Assembly: GCF_023347535.1 (NCBI RefSeq)
Contig: NZ_CP094473.1
Location: 2,356,001 to 2,420,000 of the forward strand
From: Faecalibacterium sp. HTF-F
Lineage (GTDB): Bacteria; Bacillota; Clostridia; Oscillospirales; Ruminococcaceae
Length of the DNA stretch: 64,000 nucleotides
Direction: 5' to 3'
Shown: piece by piece, positions 52,346 through 61,762 of the stretch
Position numbering within the stretch: the first letter of the stretch is position 1
Layout: each line of letters opens with the position of its first letter
Position numbers and translations under genes: made by a program
Notes under the pieces: generated by a model
Told to the model about the DNA's origin: nothing
The model's input: the letters and a program-made list of their open reading frames with translations, nothing else
The model's database searches: none

Positions 52346-52807
52346 TTATCCGTTTTTCTTGGCATTCTGGCGCAGATTTGCCCGCACATTTTTCACCTGT
52401 GCCGCATTTTCCACCATGGTCTCCTCGGTGTTGCGGAGCATATTGTCGCAGTAGTCCGTCACGGTCTGGCGCAGGGTGCGCACCTCATTCTGGGCTGCGG
52501 TGGTGATCTCCGCGGCACGCTGCTGCGCCGCCTTCACGATCTCCGCCTCGCTGGTCAGGATGCGGGCTCTTTCCTCCGCCTTTTTCACAATGACCTGTGC
52601 CTGCGCGTTGGCCGTTTCCACGATCTGGGCGCGGTCGTTCACGATCTGCTGGGCCTGCCGCAGCTCACCGGGCAGGTTTGCGCGGATCTCGTCCAGCAGA
52701 TCACGGATCTGCTCCACGTCCACGATCTTCTTGCCGCCGGACAGAGGGACATTTGCGCCTTCCTCCAGTGCATCCTCAATGGTATCCAAAAGTTCGTTCA
52801 CGTTCAT
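52346..52807 (-). CDS. coiled-coil protein (ATP synthase b-subunit/DivIVA-like)
   Basis: This 153-residue protein is almost entirely helical and charged after residue 30: IVNDRAQIVETANAQAQVIV, KKAEERARILTSEAEIVKAA, AAEITTAAQNEV. The N terminus (VNELLDTIEDALEEGANVPL, SGGKKIVDVEQIRDLLDEI) is typical of a small clostridial family annotated as ATPase-like. No enzyme motif is seen. It overlaps rsmD by four bases (ATGA), so the two are coupled. Confidence 0.7.
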   Translation of the reverse strand: MNVNELLDTIEDALEEGANVPLSGGKKIVDVEQIRDLLDEIRANLPGELRQAQQIVNDRAQIVETANAQAQVIVKKAEERARILTSEAEIVKAAQQRAAEITTAAQNEVRTLRQTVTDYCDNMLRNTEETMVENAAQVKNVRANLRQNAKKNG

Positions 52808-53382
52808 AGTGCTTCTCCCTTCTGCTCATCACCGGCCGGCTGCATGGGCTTTGTGTACTTCCACAGCAGCACTCTGCCGTACTTGTACTGCTTGCGCAGG
52901 GTCAGGCCGCCTGCCTCGGCCGGCAGCACGATGCCCGTCTCGCTCTCGCACAGCACGATGCCGCCGGGTGCGGTGCATTTGTCCACCGCCGGCAGGATCT
53001 TTTCCAGCGTACCATTGCGGAAGGGCGGGTCCAGCAGTACGATGTCGAACTGCTCCCGGCAGGCGGAAAGATACCGCGCAGCCTCGCCGATATTGACGCG
53101 GCTGCGGTCGAACACGCCGCAGGCCTTGCAGTTGCGCATGATGATATTCACTGCCTCGCGGTTCTCGTCCAGAAACACGCAGCGCGCCGCGCCGCGGCTC
53201 AGTGCTTCAATGCCAAGCTGGCCGCTGCCCGCATACAAGTCCAGCACCCGTGCGCCGGGCAGGTCGAACTGGACGATGCTGAACATCGCCTCTTTTACCT
53301 GCGAAAGGGTGGGCCGGGTCACATCTGTTCCCGGCAGGGCCTCCAGACTGCGGCCCCGGGCTTCTCCTGCGATCACGCGCAT
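52804..53382 (-). CDS. rsmD: 16S rRNA (guanine(966)-N(2))-methyltransferase
   Basis: This 192-residue methyltransferase has MRVIAGEARGRSLEAL at the N terminus, TRPTLSQVKEAMFSIV, the SAM loop VLDLYAGSGQLGIEALSRGA and catalytic LLDPPF. AGGAGG-rich sequence precedes the ATG at 53382; the longer frame upstream is not conserved. A coaD gene, often next to rsmD, is not here. Confidence 0.93.
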   Translation of the reverse strand: MRVIAGEARGRSLEALPGTDVTRPTLSQVKEAMFSIVQFDLPGARVLDLYAGSGQLGIEALSRGAARCVFLDENREAVNIIMRNCKACGVFDRSRVNIGEAARYLSACREQFDIVLLDPPFRNGTLEKILPAVDKCTAPGGIVLCESETGIVLPAEAGGLTLRKQYKYGRVLLWKYTKPMQPAGDEQKGEAL

Positions 53383-53484
53383 GTTCTCTCTCCTCCTCCT
53401 TGCAGCCGGAAGATGCAGCTGCAAACACATTTTTGTATCACTTTATTATCACCCAACTGCATATTCTTGTCAAGAGCCGCGCGT

Positions 53485-53513
53485 TGCGCCGCCTGTCGGT
53501 TTGTGCTACAATA
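53485..53513 (+). promoter_or_regulatory. promoter of the FMN reductase gene
   Basis: TTGCGC (53485-53490), a 17-base spacer and TACAAT (53508-53513) with TGC before the -10. Confidence 0.65.
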
Positions 53514-53571
53514 AAACCGGCAGCGCCGGGCTTTTGCGGCGCATTCTGGACACCAAAAGGAGAGTATCTGC

Positions 53572-54192
53572 ATGAAAGTTCTGCTCATCAACGGCAGCCC
53601 CCACGAAAAGGGCTGCACCTATACCGCCCTTTCCCTCATCGCAAAGGAACTGAACGACGCCGGTGTGGACACCGAGATCCTGCATGTCGGCGGCAAGCCC
53701 GTAGGCGGCTGCATCGGCTGCGGCGGCTGCGCCGCAGGCAATGGCTGCGTGTTCGGCGGTGTGGTCAACGAAGCCATTGAGAAGGCCAAGACCGCCGACG
53801 GCTTTGTGTTCGGCAGCCCGGTGCACTATGCATCCGCTACCGGCAACATGACCAGCTTCATGGACCGCCTTGCCTACGCAGGCGGCAGATATCTGGCCTA
53901 CAAGCCTGCCGCCATCTGCTGCTCGGCACGCCGCGCGGGTACCACCACCACGCTGGACCAGCTGGTGAAGTACCCGCAGTTCTTCCACATGCCGCTGGTG
54001 AACGGCTCCTACTGGGCCATGGTGCATGGCTCCAACGCCGAGCAGGTCCTGCAGGACGCCGAGGGCTGTGCCGTGATGCAGGAGCTGGGCCGTAACATGG
54101 CCTGGCTGCTGCACTGCATCCAAGCCGGAAAAGCCGCCGGCATTGAGCACCCGCAGAACCCCAAGCGGCCCATGACCAACTTTATCCGCTGA
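53572..54192 (+). CDS. NADPH-dependent FMN reductase / flavodoxin-like oxidoreductase
   Basis: This 206-residue flavodoxin-fold protein has LLINGSPHEKGCTYTALSLI (FMN phosphate loop), a Cys-rich loop CIGCGGCAAGNGC, and FGSPVHYASATGNMTSFMDR. The Cys motif resembles iron-sulfur flavoproteins of anaerobes but is short, so cluster binding is uncertain. AAAGGAG precedes the ATG. Substrate is unknown. Confidence 0.85.
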   Translation: MKVLLINGSPHEKGCTYTALSLIAKELNDAGVDTEILHVGGKPVGGCIGCGGCAAGNGCVFGGVVNEAIEKAKTADGFVFGSPVHYASATGNMTSFMDRLAYAGGRYLAYKPAAICCSARRAGTTTTLDQLVKYPQFFHMPLVNGSYWAMVHGSNAEQVLQDAEGCAVMQELGRNMAWLLHCIQAGKAAGIEHPQNPKRPMTNFIR

Positions 54193-54201
54193 AGCAAATA
54201 C

Positions 54202-54241
54202 AGAAAGGCCGGAGCCGCACACCGCAGCCCCGGCCTTTCTT
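54202..54241. terminator. bidirectional terminator
   Basis: AGAAAGGCCGG pairs with CCGGCCTTTCT around an 18-base loop, between the convergent reductase and surface-protein genes. Confidence 0.7.
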
Positions 54242-54256
54242 ATGTGACGCAACGGA

Positions 54257-57200
54257 TTATGCCGCTACATTCAGATTTTTGTTTGGTGCTTTGAAGTCCA
54301 CCGTGCGGGTCACAGGATAGCCGTCCGCGCCCACATACCGCACACGCAGCGTATAGCTACCGCGGCGCACCTTGACGGTGAATCGACCCTCTGCATCCGT
54401 AACAGTCTCTGCTATGACCTTATCGCCCTGCAACACCTGCACAGCAGCAGGCCGAACTGCCTGGTTGGTGCATTTGACCGTACCGCTGACTTCCACCGGC
54501 ATCAGCAGCACAACGCCTACAACTGCCGCCACGGCCACGACACCGACCACTGCCGCACCGGCACCACCGCCGCCGGAAGGAGTGTCCGAATCGACCGGGT
54601 CAGTCGGCTGGACCGGGTCTATGGTAATGTCGTCCCGTGCACAGGCCACAACATACACCATCTCGCCGGTACTTGCGCCCGTGCGGAACGGCACGCTCAG
54701 TTCGCCGTCTGTTGCTGCAGTGATCTGATTGATGTAGATCAGGTTATCCGGGTTCAGCGGATTGGTTTCAGAGCGACTGATGATAACGGCATAGTCCTTG
54801 CCCGCGCTCACATTATCAAATGCTGCGCTGAAGGTGCCGTTGCTAGCAGCTGCGGAACCGGTTGTGATGGAGTTTTCAGAGGATGTATTCTCGGGAAGGA
54901 TATCACCATCGGTACAGTGGATGGTAGCGGAAAGGAGGGGGTCATTGCTACTCTCACTTGGTATCTTATTCCACTGTTCCCTTGTTCCAGAATAGAAAAC
55001 ATTCGTTAGACTGCTACAGCCATAAAATGCAGCACCACTAATGCCAATCACACTGCTCGGAATTTCGATACTTGTCAAACTGCTACAGTTAGCAAATGTA
55101 GAGCTTTCAATTATGGTTACGCCATTCGGGATTGTAATGCTTGTTAAACTACCGCAGTCATAAAATGCAGCATGACCAATGCTGGCCACCTGGTTCGGAA
55201 TCGTAATGTTTGTCAGACTGCTGCAGCCAAAAAACGCATAGTCTCCAATGCTAGTCACACTGCTCGGAATCGTAATACTCGTCAGGTTTTTGCAATCTTC
55301 AAATACAAAATCACTAATGCCAGTTACACCATTCGGAATTGCAATACTTGTCAGACTGCTACAACCCTCGAATGCATAGCCGCCAATGCTGGTTACGCTG
55401 CTTGGGATTGTAATGTTTGTCAGACTACTACAGCCAAAAAATACAAAGTCACTAATACTTGTCAGACCGTTCGGAATTTCGATGCTCGTTAAACTGCTAC
55501 ATTTAGAAAATGCGCCGCTGCCAATGCTAGTTACGCTGCTCGGAATTTCAACACGTGCCAAACCACTACAGCCAGAAAATGTGCTCTCTCCAATGCTGGT
55601 TATACCATTCGGGATTTCGATGCTTGTCAGGCTGCCACAGCCACCATAAAACGCATAATTTCCAATACTGGTCACACTACTCGGAATCGTAACGCTTGTC
55701 AAATTTTCGCAAGCATAAAATACAAAGTCTCCAATACTGGTTACACCGTTCGGGATTTCGATGCTTGTCAAACTTCTGCAACCAGAAAACGCATGGTCAC
55801 CAATGTTTGTTACACCATCCGGAATCGTAATATGTGTCAAACTGCTACAACCGTTAAATACAGAGCTACCAATTCTGGTTATACTGTTTGAGATTTCGAT
55901 ACTTGTCAGACTGCTGCAGCCATAAAATGTAGCATCGCCAATGTTGGTTACGCTGTTCGAAATTATAATACGTGTCAGACTGCTACAACTATCAAATGCA
56001 GCACCACCAATGCTGATTACACTGTTCGGAATTTCGACGCTTATCAAACTTCTGCACCCCAAAAATGCATGGTTTCCAATGCTGGTTACGCTGTCCGGAA
56101 TTGCAACACTTGCCAAACTTCTGCAACCAAAAAATGCATAGCTACCAATGCTGGTCACTCCGCTTGGAATTACAACATCCGTCAAATTTTTACAATCATA
56201 AAATGCATAGCTTCCAACACTGGTTATTCCTTCTGCTATTTCCACATTTTTTATTTCACTTTTTACCGCATTCCACGGAACATCTTCCGCTTTATTCCAT
56301 TCTGCTTTTTGATCCATTTCTCCTTTACCTTCAATGATTAACTTTCCGTTTTCGTCCAACGACCAATTCATAGTTATACTAGAGTCCGGCCCATCTGGAT
56401 TTTCGCCAGTTCCCGGTTTGTCCGGTTCCGGTTTTGAAATATCAATAGACCCCGCTTTGATCTGAACATCGACTGCATTTTCTGTAATAGTAAACGTAGC
56501 ATCTCCATACGGCACATTGGAATCTTTCACTGCAGCAACTGTGTAAGTACCCGGCGCAAGATAGCATCGCATCTTTCCATTTTCAAGCGCTATGCCTCCG
56601 AGAGCCTTTGCCTTGCCTTCCAGAACATCACTCATGGAGCCCATCAAGTAAGAAATTCCCTGGGGATTTTCCTGATCCACAGATAGTATCACACGATATA
56701 ACTCATGCGGACATTTATTCCATCCCCACTCATCATATTCCGGTGAATAATACCCTTCCAGTGGACCTAGCGTCAGTTCCGCAAATTGTTTTTTCTTAGG
56801 CGTAATTCCTATGATTTCAAGTGTTGCGCCAACTTTTACGATTGTTGACACCTTCACTTCAAAACAGCCTGCACATGCGTGTCTTGACTCATCATTGAAT
56901 GTATCGTTGTCAATTGTTGTAATTTTCTTTGTGCCCTTCAATTCTGCTCCAACTTCCGCATCCAATGTCAATACTGTAACTTTTTCGAGAATCTTTGCTT
57001 TCGGTTTAAAATCAAATCCAATGTACAAGCTTCCTTCTGCAGAAATGTTGAATTCAACTTCAGGTTCTTTGCTTGTATTTGAAAATCCAGAAGAGCTATA
57101 ATATTCTGCGCCAATTGTTGCAGTATATTTTAATTGCAGCTTACCCGTAATCTCCGCTTTTCCTTTTACTACGGGTTCAAATCCAACCCACAGGCCAAAA

Positions 57201-58522
57201 ATCGGTCGAACACCTAAAGATCCCAGTTTGATTTCGCCTTCTGATTTTGCTGAAAAAGACACAGCTCCTGTCACTTCAAATTCATTCGAATCCGAAATAA
57301 AAGTCATATCATTTGCAAAATAGTACTGAATTTTTATTCCAAGACTGATTTTAATAGATCCCTTGACTTTTAGATTTGAGTCTCCGACTTCTTTTAGTAT
57401 AAATTCATTTCCTACCTTAATTTCTCCCTGACCTGCTGCATTTGTCAAATCTATTTCGTCAGGTTCATCATAGCTCGTTCCATTATATTCTACACCAGCA
57501 TCTGCTTCGGTACCATCGTAAGTAAAATCTCCGCTATCGGCATCACTTTCAATTTTGACAGCATCAAACACATCGGAGATATCCAGTGCGCTATCACCGT
57601 AAATAGTTACAGTATCTCCACTTACTGTAATGTTCTGCACACGTGCGATCAACATCACACCCGGCTCATATTCGTAAGTCAGGATATCGTTCGGCTGCAG
57701 GTTTTTGATCTCATCACTGGCATTGCCAATAACGTATACCAATGCATCATCATCTTCGCTGATGACTTGATTCTTCCCTGCAGCATTATTCTCGTATGTC
57801 ACAAGCGTCGTTTCGTCACTGACAACGGCAAAGTTCGTATCATCCTGCCCATCCAGATTGATCACACGATCTTCCGGGAAGTCACTGGCTTTCGCGGTGC
57901 TCAAATCAACCATAACTTTTGTGCGCGAAGAGTCTGTATACACCTGACTCAGCGGCTCATGGGTATTTTTATTCAGCAAAAATGCCTTAACCGTATAATA
58001 CTCCGGGATCTCGCCTTGAATCGCCACGGAAACCGAATCATTCCCGCCGCTGCCGGACACTTCTGCAGTACCGCTGGCAACCATTTCTTCTGCGTTGCTG
58101 TCAGTGTAAACAGCCACCACAAGGTCAGCCGCTTTATCCGTAACAAATTCCACTGTGGCAGTATGTCCGTTCATCTTCAGACTCGTAACGCGGCTAGTAT
58201 ACTCGCCATTCGTTCCGTTTTGCTCGTCCATACTGTTCATAAGCAGCTGGCCAAAGCTGTTGGTCGCAGTCAGCGATACATCCGATGTATCCACCTCTGC
58301 CTGCTGGCTCTGGTTTTCCTCCGTCTGCGCAGAGACATAGTTCCGCCCAAATGGATCGTATGTACTTTGCAATGCACGGGCCATTTCTTCCTGCTGCGCA
58401 GCTGTGCTCTCCGCCGATGTTTCCGGCAGAGACTCCGTGCCGCTCCCTTCCGCAAACACACTGAAAGGTACAAAGCTGACAGCCATGGCCACCGTCAGCA
58501 ACGCCGCAATGAACCTTTTCAT
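54257..58522 (-). CDS. large secreted leucine-rich-repeat (BspA-like) protein
   Basis: This 1421-residue protein starts with a signal peptide (FIAALLTVAMAVSFVPFSVF, cleavage near AEG). Residues about 25-750 form an extended beta-rich region rich in Asp, Glu and Thr. Residues about 762-1176 hold 18 LRR_5 repeats of about 23 residues (pattern TSIGxxAFxGCSSLTSIxIP). After an Ig-like segment comes a Ser/Thr/Gly/Pro linker, a hydrophobic stretch (AAVVGVVAVAAVVGVVLLMP, about 1320-1345) and a final carboxypeptidase-regulatory-like domain (VEVSGTVKCTNQAV, DAEGRFTVKVRRGSYTLRVR). BspA-type repeats often mediate adhesion. No LPxTG signal is present. Base composition is more A+T-rich than neighbouring genes. 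Confidence 0.87.
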   Translation of the reverse strand: MKRFIAALLTVAMAVSFVPFSVFAEGSGTESLPETSAESTAAQQEEMARALQSTYDPFGRNYVSAQTEENQSQQAEVDTSDVSLTATNSFGQLLMNSMDEQNGTNGEYTSRVTSLKMNGHTATVEFVTDKAADLVVAVYTDSNAEEMVASGTAEVSGSGGNDSVSVAIQGEIPEYYTVKAFLLNKNTHEPLSQVYTDSSRTKVMVDLSTAKASDFPEDRVINLDGQDDTNFAVVSDETTLVTYENNAAGKNQVISEDDDALVYVIGNASDEIKNLQPNDILTYEYEPGVMLIARVQNITVSGDTVTIYGDSALDISDVFDAVKIESDADSGDFTYDGTEADAGVEYNGTSYDEPDEIDLTNAAGQGEIKVGNEFILKEVGDSNLKVKGSIKISLGIKIQYYFANDMTFISDSNEFEVTGAVSFSAKSEGEIKLGSLGVRPIFGLWVGFEPVVKGKAEITGKLQLKYTATIGAEYYSSSGFSNTSKEPEVEFNISAEGSLYIGFDFKPKAKILEKVTVLTLDAEVGAELKGTKKITTIDNDTFNDESRHACAGCFEVKVSTIVKVGATLEIIGITPKKKQFAELTLGPLEGYYSPEYDEWGWNKCPHELYRVILSVDQENPQGISYLMGSMSDVLEGKAKALGGIALENGKMRCYLAPGTYTVAAVKDSNVPYGDATFTITENAVDVQIKAGSIDISKPEPDKPGTGENPDGPDSSITMNWSLDENGKLIIEGKGEMDQKAEWNKAEDVPWNAVKSEIKNVEIAEGITSVGSYAFYDCKNLTDVVIPSGVTSIGSYAFFGCRSLASVAIPDSVTSIGNHAFLGCRSLISVEIPNSVISIGGAAFDSCSSLTRIIISNSVTNIGDATFYGCSSLTSIEISNSITRIGSSVFNGCSSLTHITIPDGVTNIGDHAFSGCRSLTSIEIPNGVTSIGDFVFYACENLTSVTIPSSVTSIGNYAFYGGCGSLTSIEIPNGITSIGESTFSGCSGLARVEIPSSVTSIGSGAFSKCSSLTSIEIPNGLTSISDFVFFGCSSLTNITIPSSVTSIGGYAFEGCSSLTSIAIPNGVTGISDFVFEDCKNLTSITIPSSVTSIGDYAFFGCSSLTNITIPNQVASIGHAAFYDCGSLTSITIPNGVTIIESSTFANCSSLTSIEIPSSVIGISGAAFYGCSSLTNVFYSGTREQWNKIPSESSNDPLLSATIHCTDGDILPENTSSENSITTGSAAASNGTFSAAFDNVSAGKDYAVIISRSETNPLNPDNLIYINQITAATDGELSVPFRTGASTGEMVYVVACARDDITIDPVQPTDPVDSDTPSGGGGAGAAVVGVVAVAAVVGVVLLMPVEVSGTVKCTNQAVRPAAVQVLQGDKVIAETVTDAEGRFTVKVRRGSYTLRVRYVGADGYPVTRTVDFKAPNKNLNVAA
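54995..56235 (-). repeat. 69-bp coding tandem repeat array (18 LRR units)
   Basis: The LRR section shows an in-frame period of about 69 bases, with recurring TCACACTGCTCGGAATCGTA- and ACTGCTACAGCCA-like plus-strand segments. Units differ by substitutions, so the array is diverged rather than recently expanded; one unit carries an extra residue (YGGCGSL). Confidence 0.85.
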
Positions 58523-58576
58523 GTTTCATGATTCCTTTCCATTCTATTTTGAAGCACGTTTGCACTTCTACTTTGA

Positions 58577-58604
58577 ATTTTACTCTCTCTTCCAGCTTTT
58601 TCAA
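58577..58604 (-). promoter_or_regulatory. probable promoter of the LRR protein gene
   Basis: TTGAAA (58599-58604), a 16-base spacer and TAAAAT (58577-58582) on the minus strand, about 55 bases upstream of the start. Confidence 0.55.
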
Positions 58605-58834
58605 CATTTTTCAGCATCCGTCCGTATCTTTGACGAAATCACCATTTTTTCGTTTATTTATTTGTAACAATTGTTGTCGCGCAGCCAGTAATTCCAAACT
58701 TTTTTGAGCACTCTCCCGCTTTTTGTGCTGAAACGGCTAAAAATCCTTTGCAAATGGGGCTGCGGCTTCTTTTTTCGTTCATATCTTTGTGTTACTATAA
58801 GATGTAAAGTGATTTTATCAGATGGAGCGCTGCT

Positions 58835-61225
58835 ATGGAACACTACGATTGGAATGAAGGCTGGCTGTTCACGCCCCGGTTCGACCCGGCACTGGTGCGG
58901 CCGGAATGCGAGCTGGAACTGGAGCCGGTGCGCATCCCCCATACCGTGCGGGTGCTGCCCTACAACTATTGCAGTGAAAACGAATACCAGTGTCTGTGCG
59001 GCTACCGGCGGGAATTTTTTGCGCCCAGAGAGTGGAAGGGCCGCACCGTGCTGCTCACCTTTGGTGCCATTGCCCACGATGCCACTGTGTTCTGCAACGG
59101 GCGGCGGCTGTTCCACCACGGCTGCGGCTACACCGCCTTTACGGTGGACCTGACCGGCGCACTGCACTTTGGCCAGAAAAACGTGGTGGCCGTGCGCTGC
59201 GACAGCCGCGAGGACCTGAACATCCCCCCCTTTGGCGGGCAGATCGATTATCTGACCTATGGCGGCATCTACCGTGCTGTCAGTCTGGACATCAAGGAGC
59301 CTGCTTACCTGCGGGATGTGTTCATTGAGGCAAAGGCCGAAGGCGATTTCCGCATCTACACCTCCACCGTGGGCGAGACCGTGGGCTGCACCCTGCAGGC
59401 CGAGATCCGCAGCCCCTCCGGCAGCCTCGCCGCCTACAGCGGCGAGCTTTCGCTGCCCATCACCGGCGTGCTGAACGGCGTGCATCCGTGGAGCATCGAG
59501 CATCCCACCCTGTACACCCTCACGGTGCAGCTGATCCGTCCCGGCTCTGCCGGTCTGCCGGACCGCGTGCTGGACGAAAAGACGGTGCGGTTCGGCTTCC
59601 GCACCGTGCAGTTCGTGGCTGGCGGGCTGTACCTGAACGGCCAGCGGGTGGAACTGCGCGGCCTGAACCGCCACCAGAGCTTTGCCTATCAGGGCTATGC
59701 CATGCCGGACAGCATCCAGCGGCTGGACGCTCAGATCCTGAAAAAAGATCTGGGCTGCAACGCAGTGCGTACCAGCCACTACCCCCAGAGCCCTGCATTT
59801 CTGGACGCCTGCGATGAGCTTGGCCTGCTGGTGTTTACCGAAATGCCCGGCTGGCGGTACATCGGCGATGAGAGCTGGAAGGCGCAGGCCCTGCAGAACT
59901 GCCGCGAAATGGTGTGCCAGTGCCGCAACCATCCCAGCATTTTTCTGTGGGGCGCCCGGGTGAACGGCAGCGGCGACGACGAAGCTTTCTATAAGCGTAC
60001 CAACGAGGCCATCCACCGGCTGGACCCCACCCGCCCCACGGCAGGTGCACGGAACCACCGCAAAAGCCAGCTTCTGGAGGATGTGTACGCCTACAACGAC
60101 TACTCCTGCCGGGGCCGCGGTGCCGCCTGTGAAGCCCGCGCCGCAGTGACCCCCGACACCCGCAAGGGCTACCTGATCAGCGAATTTGGCGGGCAGCAGA
60201 TGCCTACCAAACCCTTTGACGACGAAACGCATCGGCTGGTGCAGGCGCTGCGCACCGCCGCCGTGCTGAACGATTCCATCGCGCAGCAGGGCGTGGCCGG
60301 CAGCTTTGGCTGGTGCATGGCCGATTACAACACCCACCGGGAATTTGGCAGCGGCGACCGCATCTGCTACCACGGCATGCTGGACATGTTCCGCAACCCA
60401 AAGCTTGCCGCAGCCGTGTACGCCAGCCAGAAAACGCCGCGTTCCCCTTCGGACATCGTACTGGAGGTCTCTTCCGGCATGGCGCTGGGCGACCTGCCCG
60501 GCGGCGCGCCTACGGCCTGCTGGGTGTTCACCAATGCCGAAAGCGTGCGGCTGTACCGCGGCAACGATTACATTGCCGAGTTCTCTCCCGACCGGCACGG
60601 CCGCTTTGCCGCCATGCCGCACCCGCCCATTGAGATCAACGATTTTGTAGGCTCTCTGCTGGAAAAGTACGAGGGCATGGACCCGCCTTCCGCTCAGGCC
60701 GCTGCGGCCATCCTGAATGATATGCGCCGGTGCGCCATGGAGCTTTCGCCGCTTTCCAAGGCGCGGATGCTCTCGCTGCGGCTGAGCTGGAACGAAGTGG
60801 CCCGCATGTACTGCAAATACATCGGCATTCTGGGCAGCCCCAGCCCCGTGTACCGCTTTGAGGCGGTCTGGCACGGCCGGGTCGTGGGCACAGTGGTGCG
60901 GGAGCCGGTGCAGAGCGTCCGGCTGGAATGCACCGTGCACAATCCCATCCTGACCGACGGTCCCACATGGGACTGCGCGGCTGTCAGCCTGCGTGCCATC
61001 GACCAGAACGGCAACCTGCTGCCCTACTGCGGCGAGGCTGTCCAGCTGCGTGTGGACGGCCCGCTGAAGATCATCGGCCCCAGCGTGGTGCCGCTGCGCG
61101 GCGGCATGGCGGGCACCTATCTTGCCACCACCGGCGAGGCGGGCCGCGCCGTGCTGCACTGCCGCATGGAGGGTGCGCTGGACACCGACGCCGTCCTGAC
61201 CATCCGCAGCCGGGAGAACGGTTAA
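58835..61225 (+). CDS. glycoside hydrolase family 2 protein lacking the acid/base Glu
   Basis: This 796-residue protein has the GH2 order: N-terminal sugar-binding jelly roll (about 1-165), Ig-like domain, then a TIM barrel (LRGLNRHQSFAYQGYAMPD, VRTSHYPQSPAFLDACDELG, PGWRYIGDESW). The nucleophile is present as Glu450 in LISEFGGQQ. The acid/base position, normally Glu after Asn, reads Gly378 in LWGARVNGSGDDEAF. A C-terminal Ig-like domain ends the chain. No signal peptide. The family acts on beta-galactosides, glucuronides or mannosides, but catalysis may be lost or altered. GGAG precedes the ATG. Confidence 0.87.
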   Translation: MEHYDWNEGWLFTPRFDPALVRPECELELEPVRIPHTVRVLPYNYCSENEYQCLCGYRREFFAPREWKGRTVLLTFGAIAHDATVFCNGRRLFHHGCGYTAFTVDLTGALHFGQKNVVAVRCDSREDLNIPPFGGQIDYLTYGGIYRAVSLDIKEPAYLRDVFIEAKAEGDFRIYTSTVGETVGCTLQAEIRSPSGSLAAYSGELSLPITGVLNGVHPWSIEHPTLYTLTVQLIRPGSAGLPDRVLDEKTVRFGFRTVQFVAGGLYLNGQRVELRGLNRHQSFAYQGYAMPDSIQRLDAQILKKDLGCNAVRTSHYPQSPAFLDACDELGLLVFTEMPGWRYIGDESWKAQALQNCREMVCQCRNHPSIFLWGARVNGSGDDEAFYKRTNEAIHRLDPTRPTAGARNHRKSQLLEDVYAYNDYSCRGRGAACEARAAVTPDTRKGYLISEFGGQQMPTKPFDDETHRLVQALRTAAVLNDSIAQQGVAGSFGWCMADYNTHREFGSGDRICYHGMLDMFRNPKLAAAVYASQKTPRSPSDIVLEVSSGMALGDLPGGAPTACWVFTNAESVRLYRGNDYIAEFSPDRHGRFAAMPHPPIEINDFVGSLLEKYEGMDPPSAQAAAAILNDMRRCAMELSPLSKARMLSLRLSWNEVARMYCKYIGILGSPSPVYRFEAVWHGRVVGTVVREPVQSVRLECTVHNPILTDGPTWDCAAVSLRAIDQNGNLLPYCGEAVQLRVDGPLKIIGPSVVPLRGGMAGTYLATTGEAGRAVLHCRMEGALDTDAVLTIRSRENG

Positions 61226-61360
61226 TTTCCGTCCCTTCATGATAGATTTGCACTCTGTTCAAAATTTCATCATGGTTGGCTGGTATCCTAAGAAATGTAA
61301 AATAACAGCGGGCACATCCCGCTTTCCGCTTTGATTCCAAAACAAAAGGATGCAGGACTT

Positions 61361-61756
61361 ATGAAAGAAAAATTCCGTCAGTTTATGATCGGCCGCTACG
61401 GCACCGATGGCCTGAACCAGTTTCTGAGCATGGCCTCCATCGTGCTGCTGCTGCTCTCGCTGCTCACCCGCTTCAGCCTGTTCACCTGGCTGGGTCTGGC
61501 GCTGCTGATCCTGTGCTACTACCGTTCCCTCAGCCGCAATATTTCCAAGCGCACCGAGGAAAATTACCAGTACTACACCCTGAAGGACCGCATCGACCGC
61601 AAATTCCACTCCCTGAAAGATCAGTGGGCCAACCGTAAGATCTACCACTACTACCGCTGCCCCAAGTGCCGCCAGAAGCTACGCGTGCCCCGGGGCCGGG
61701 GCCGTATCCAGATCTCCTGCCCCCGCTGCGGCACCCAGTTCATCAAAAAGAGCTGA
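61361..61756 (+). CDS. membrane protein with C-terminal zinc ribbon
   Basis: This 131-residue protein has two closely spaced hydrophobic stretches (MASIVLLLLSLLTRFSLFTW, LGLALLILCYYRSL at about 25-60), a basic cytoplasmic helix and a C-terminal zinc ribbon (RCPKCRQKLRVPRGRG, ISCPRCGTQFIKK). I know no function. The start at 61361 follows GCAGGAC. It lies six bases before the DUF5685 gene and on the same strand as the J-domain gene. Confidence 0.75.
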   Translation: MKEKFRQFMIGRYGTDGLNQFLSMASIVLLLLSLLTRFSLFTWLGLALLILCYYRSLSRNISKRTEENYQYYTLKDRIDRKFHSLKDQWANRKIYHYYRCPKCRQKLRVPRGRGRIQISCPRCGTQFIKKS

Positions 61757-61762
61757 CCGGAT

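Noticed and set aside
54995..56235. Regular repeats of about 69 bases that could be taken for a CRISPR array.
   Set aside because: The period is in frame with LRR_5 protein repeats, units are diverged, and no identical repeats or cas genes exist.
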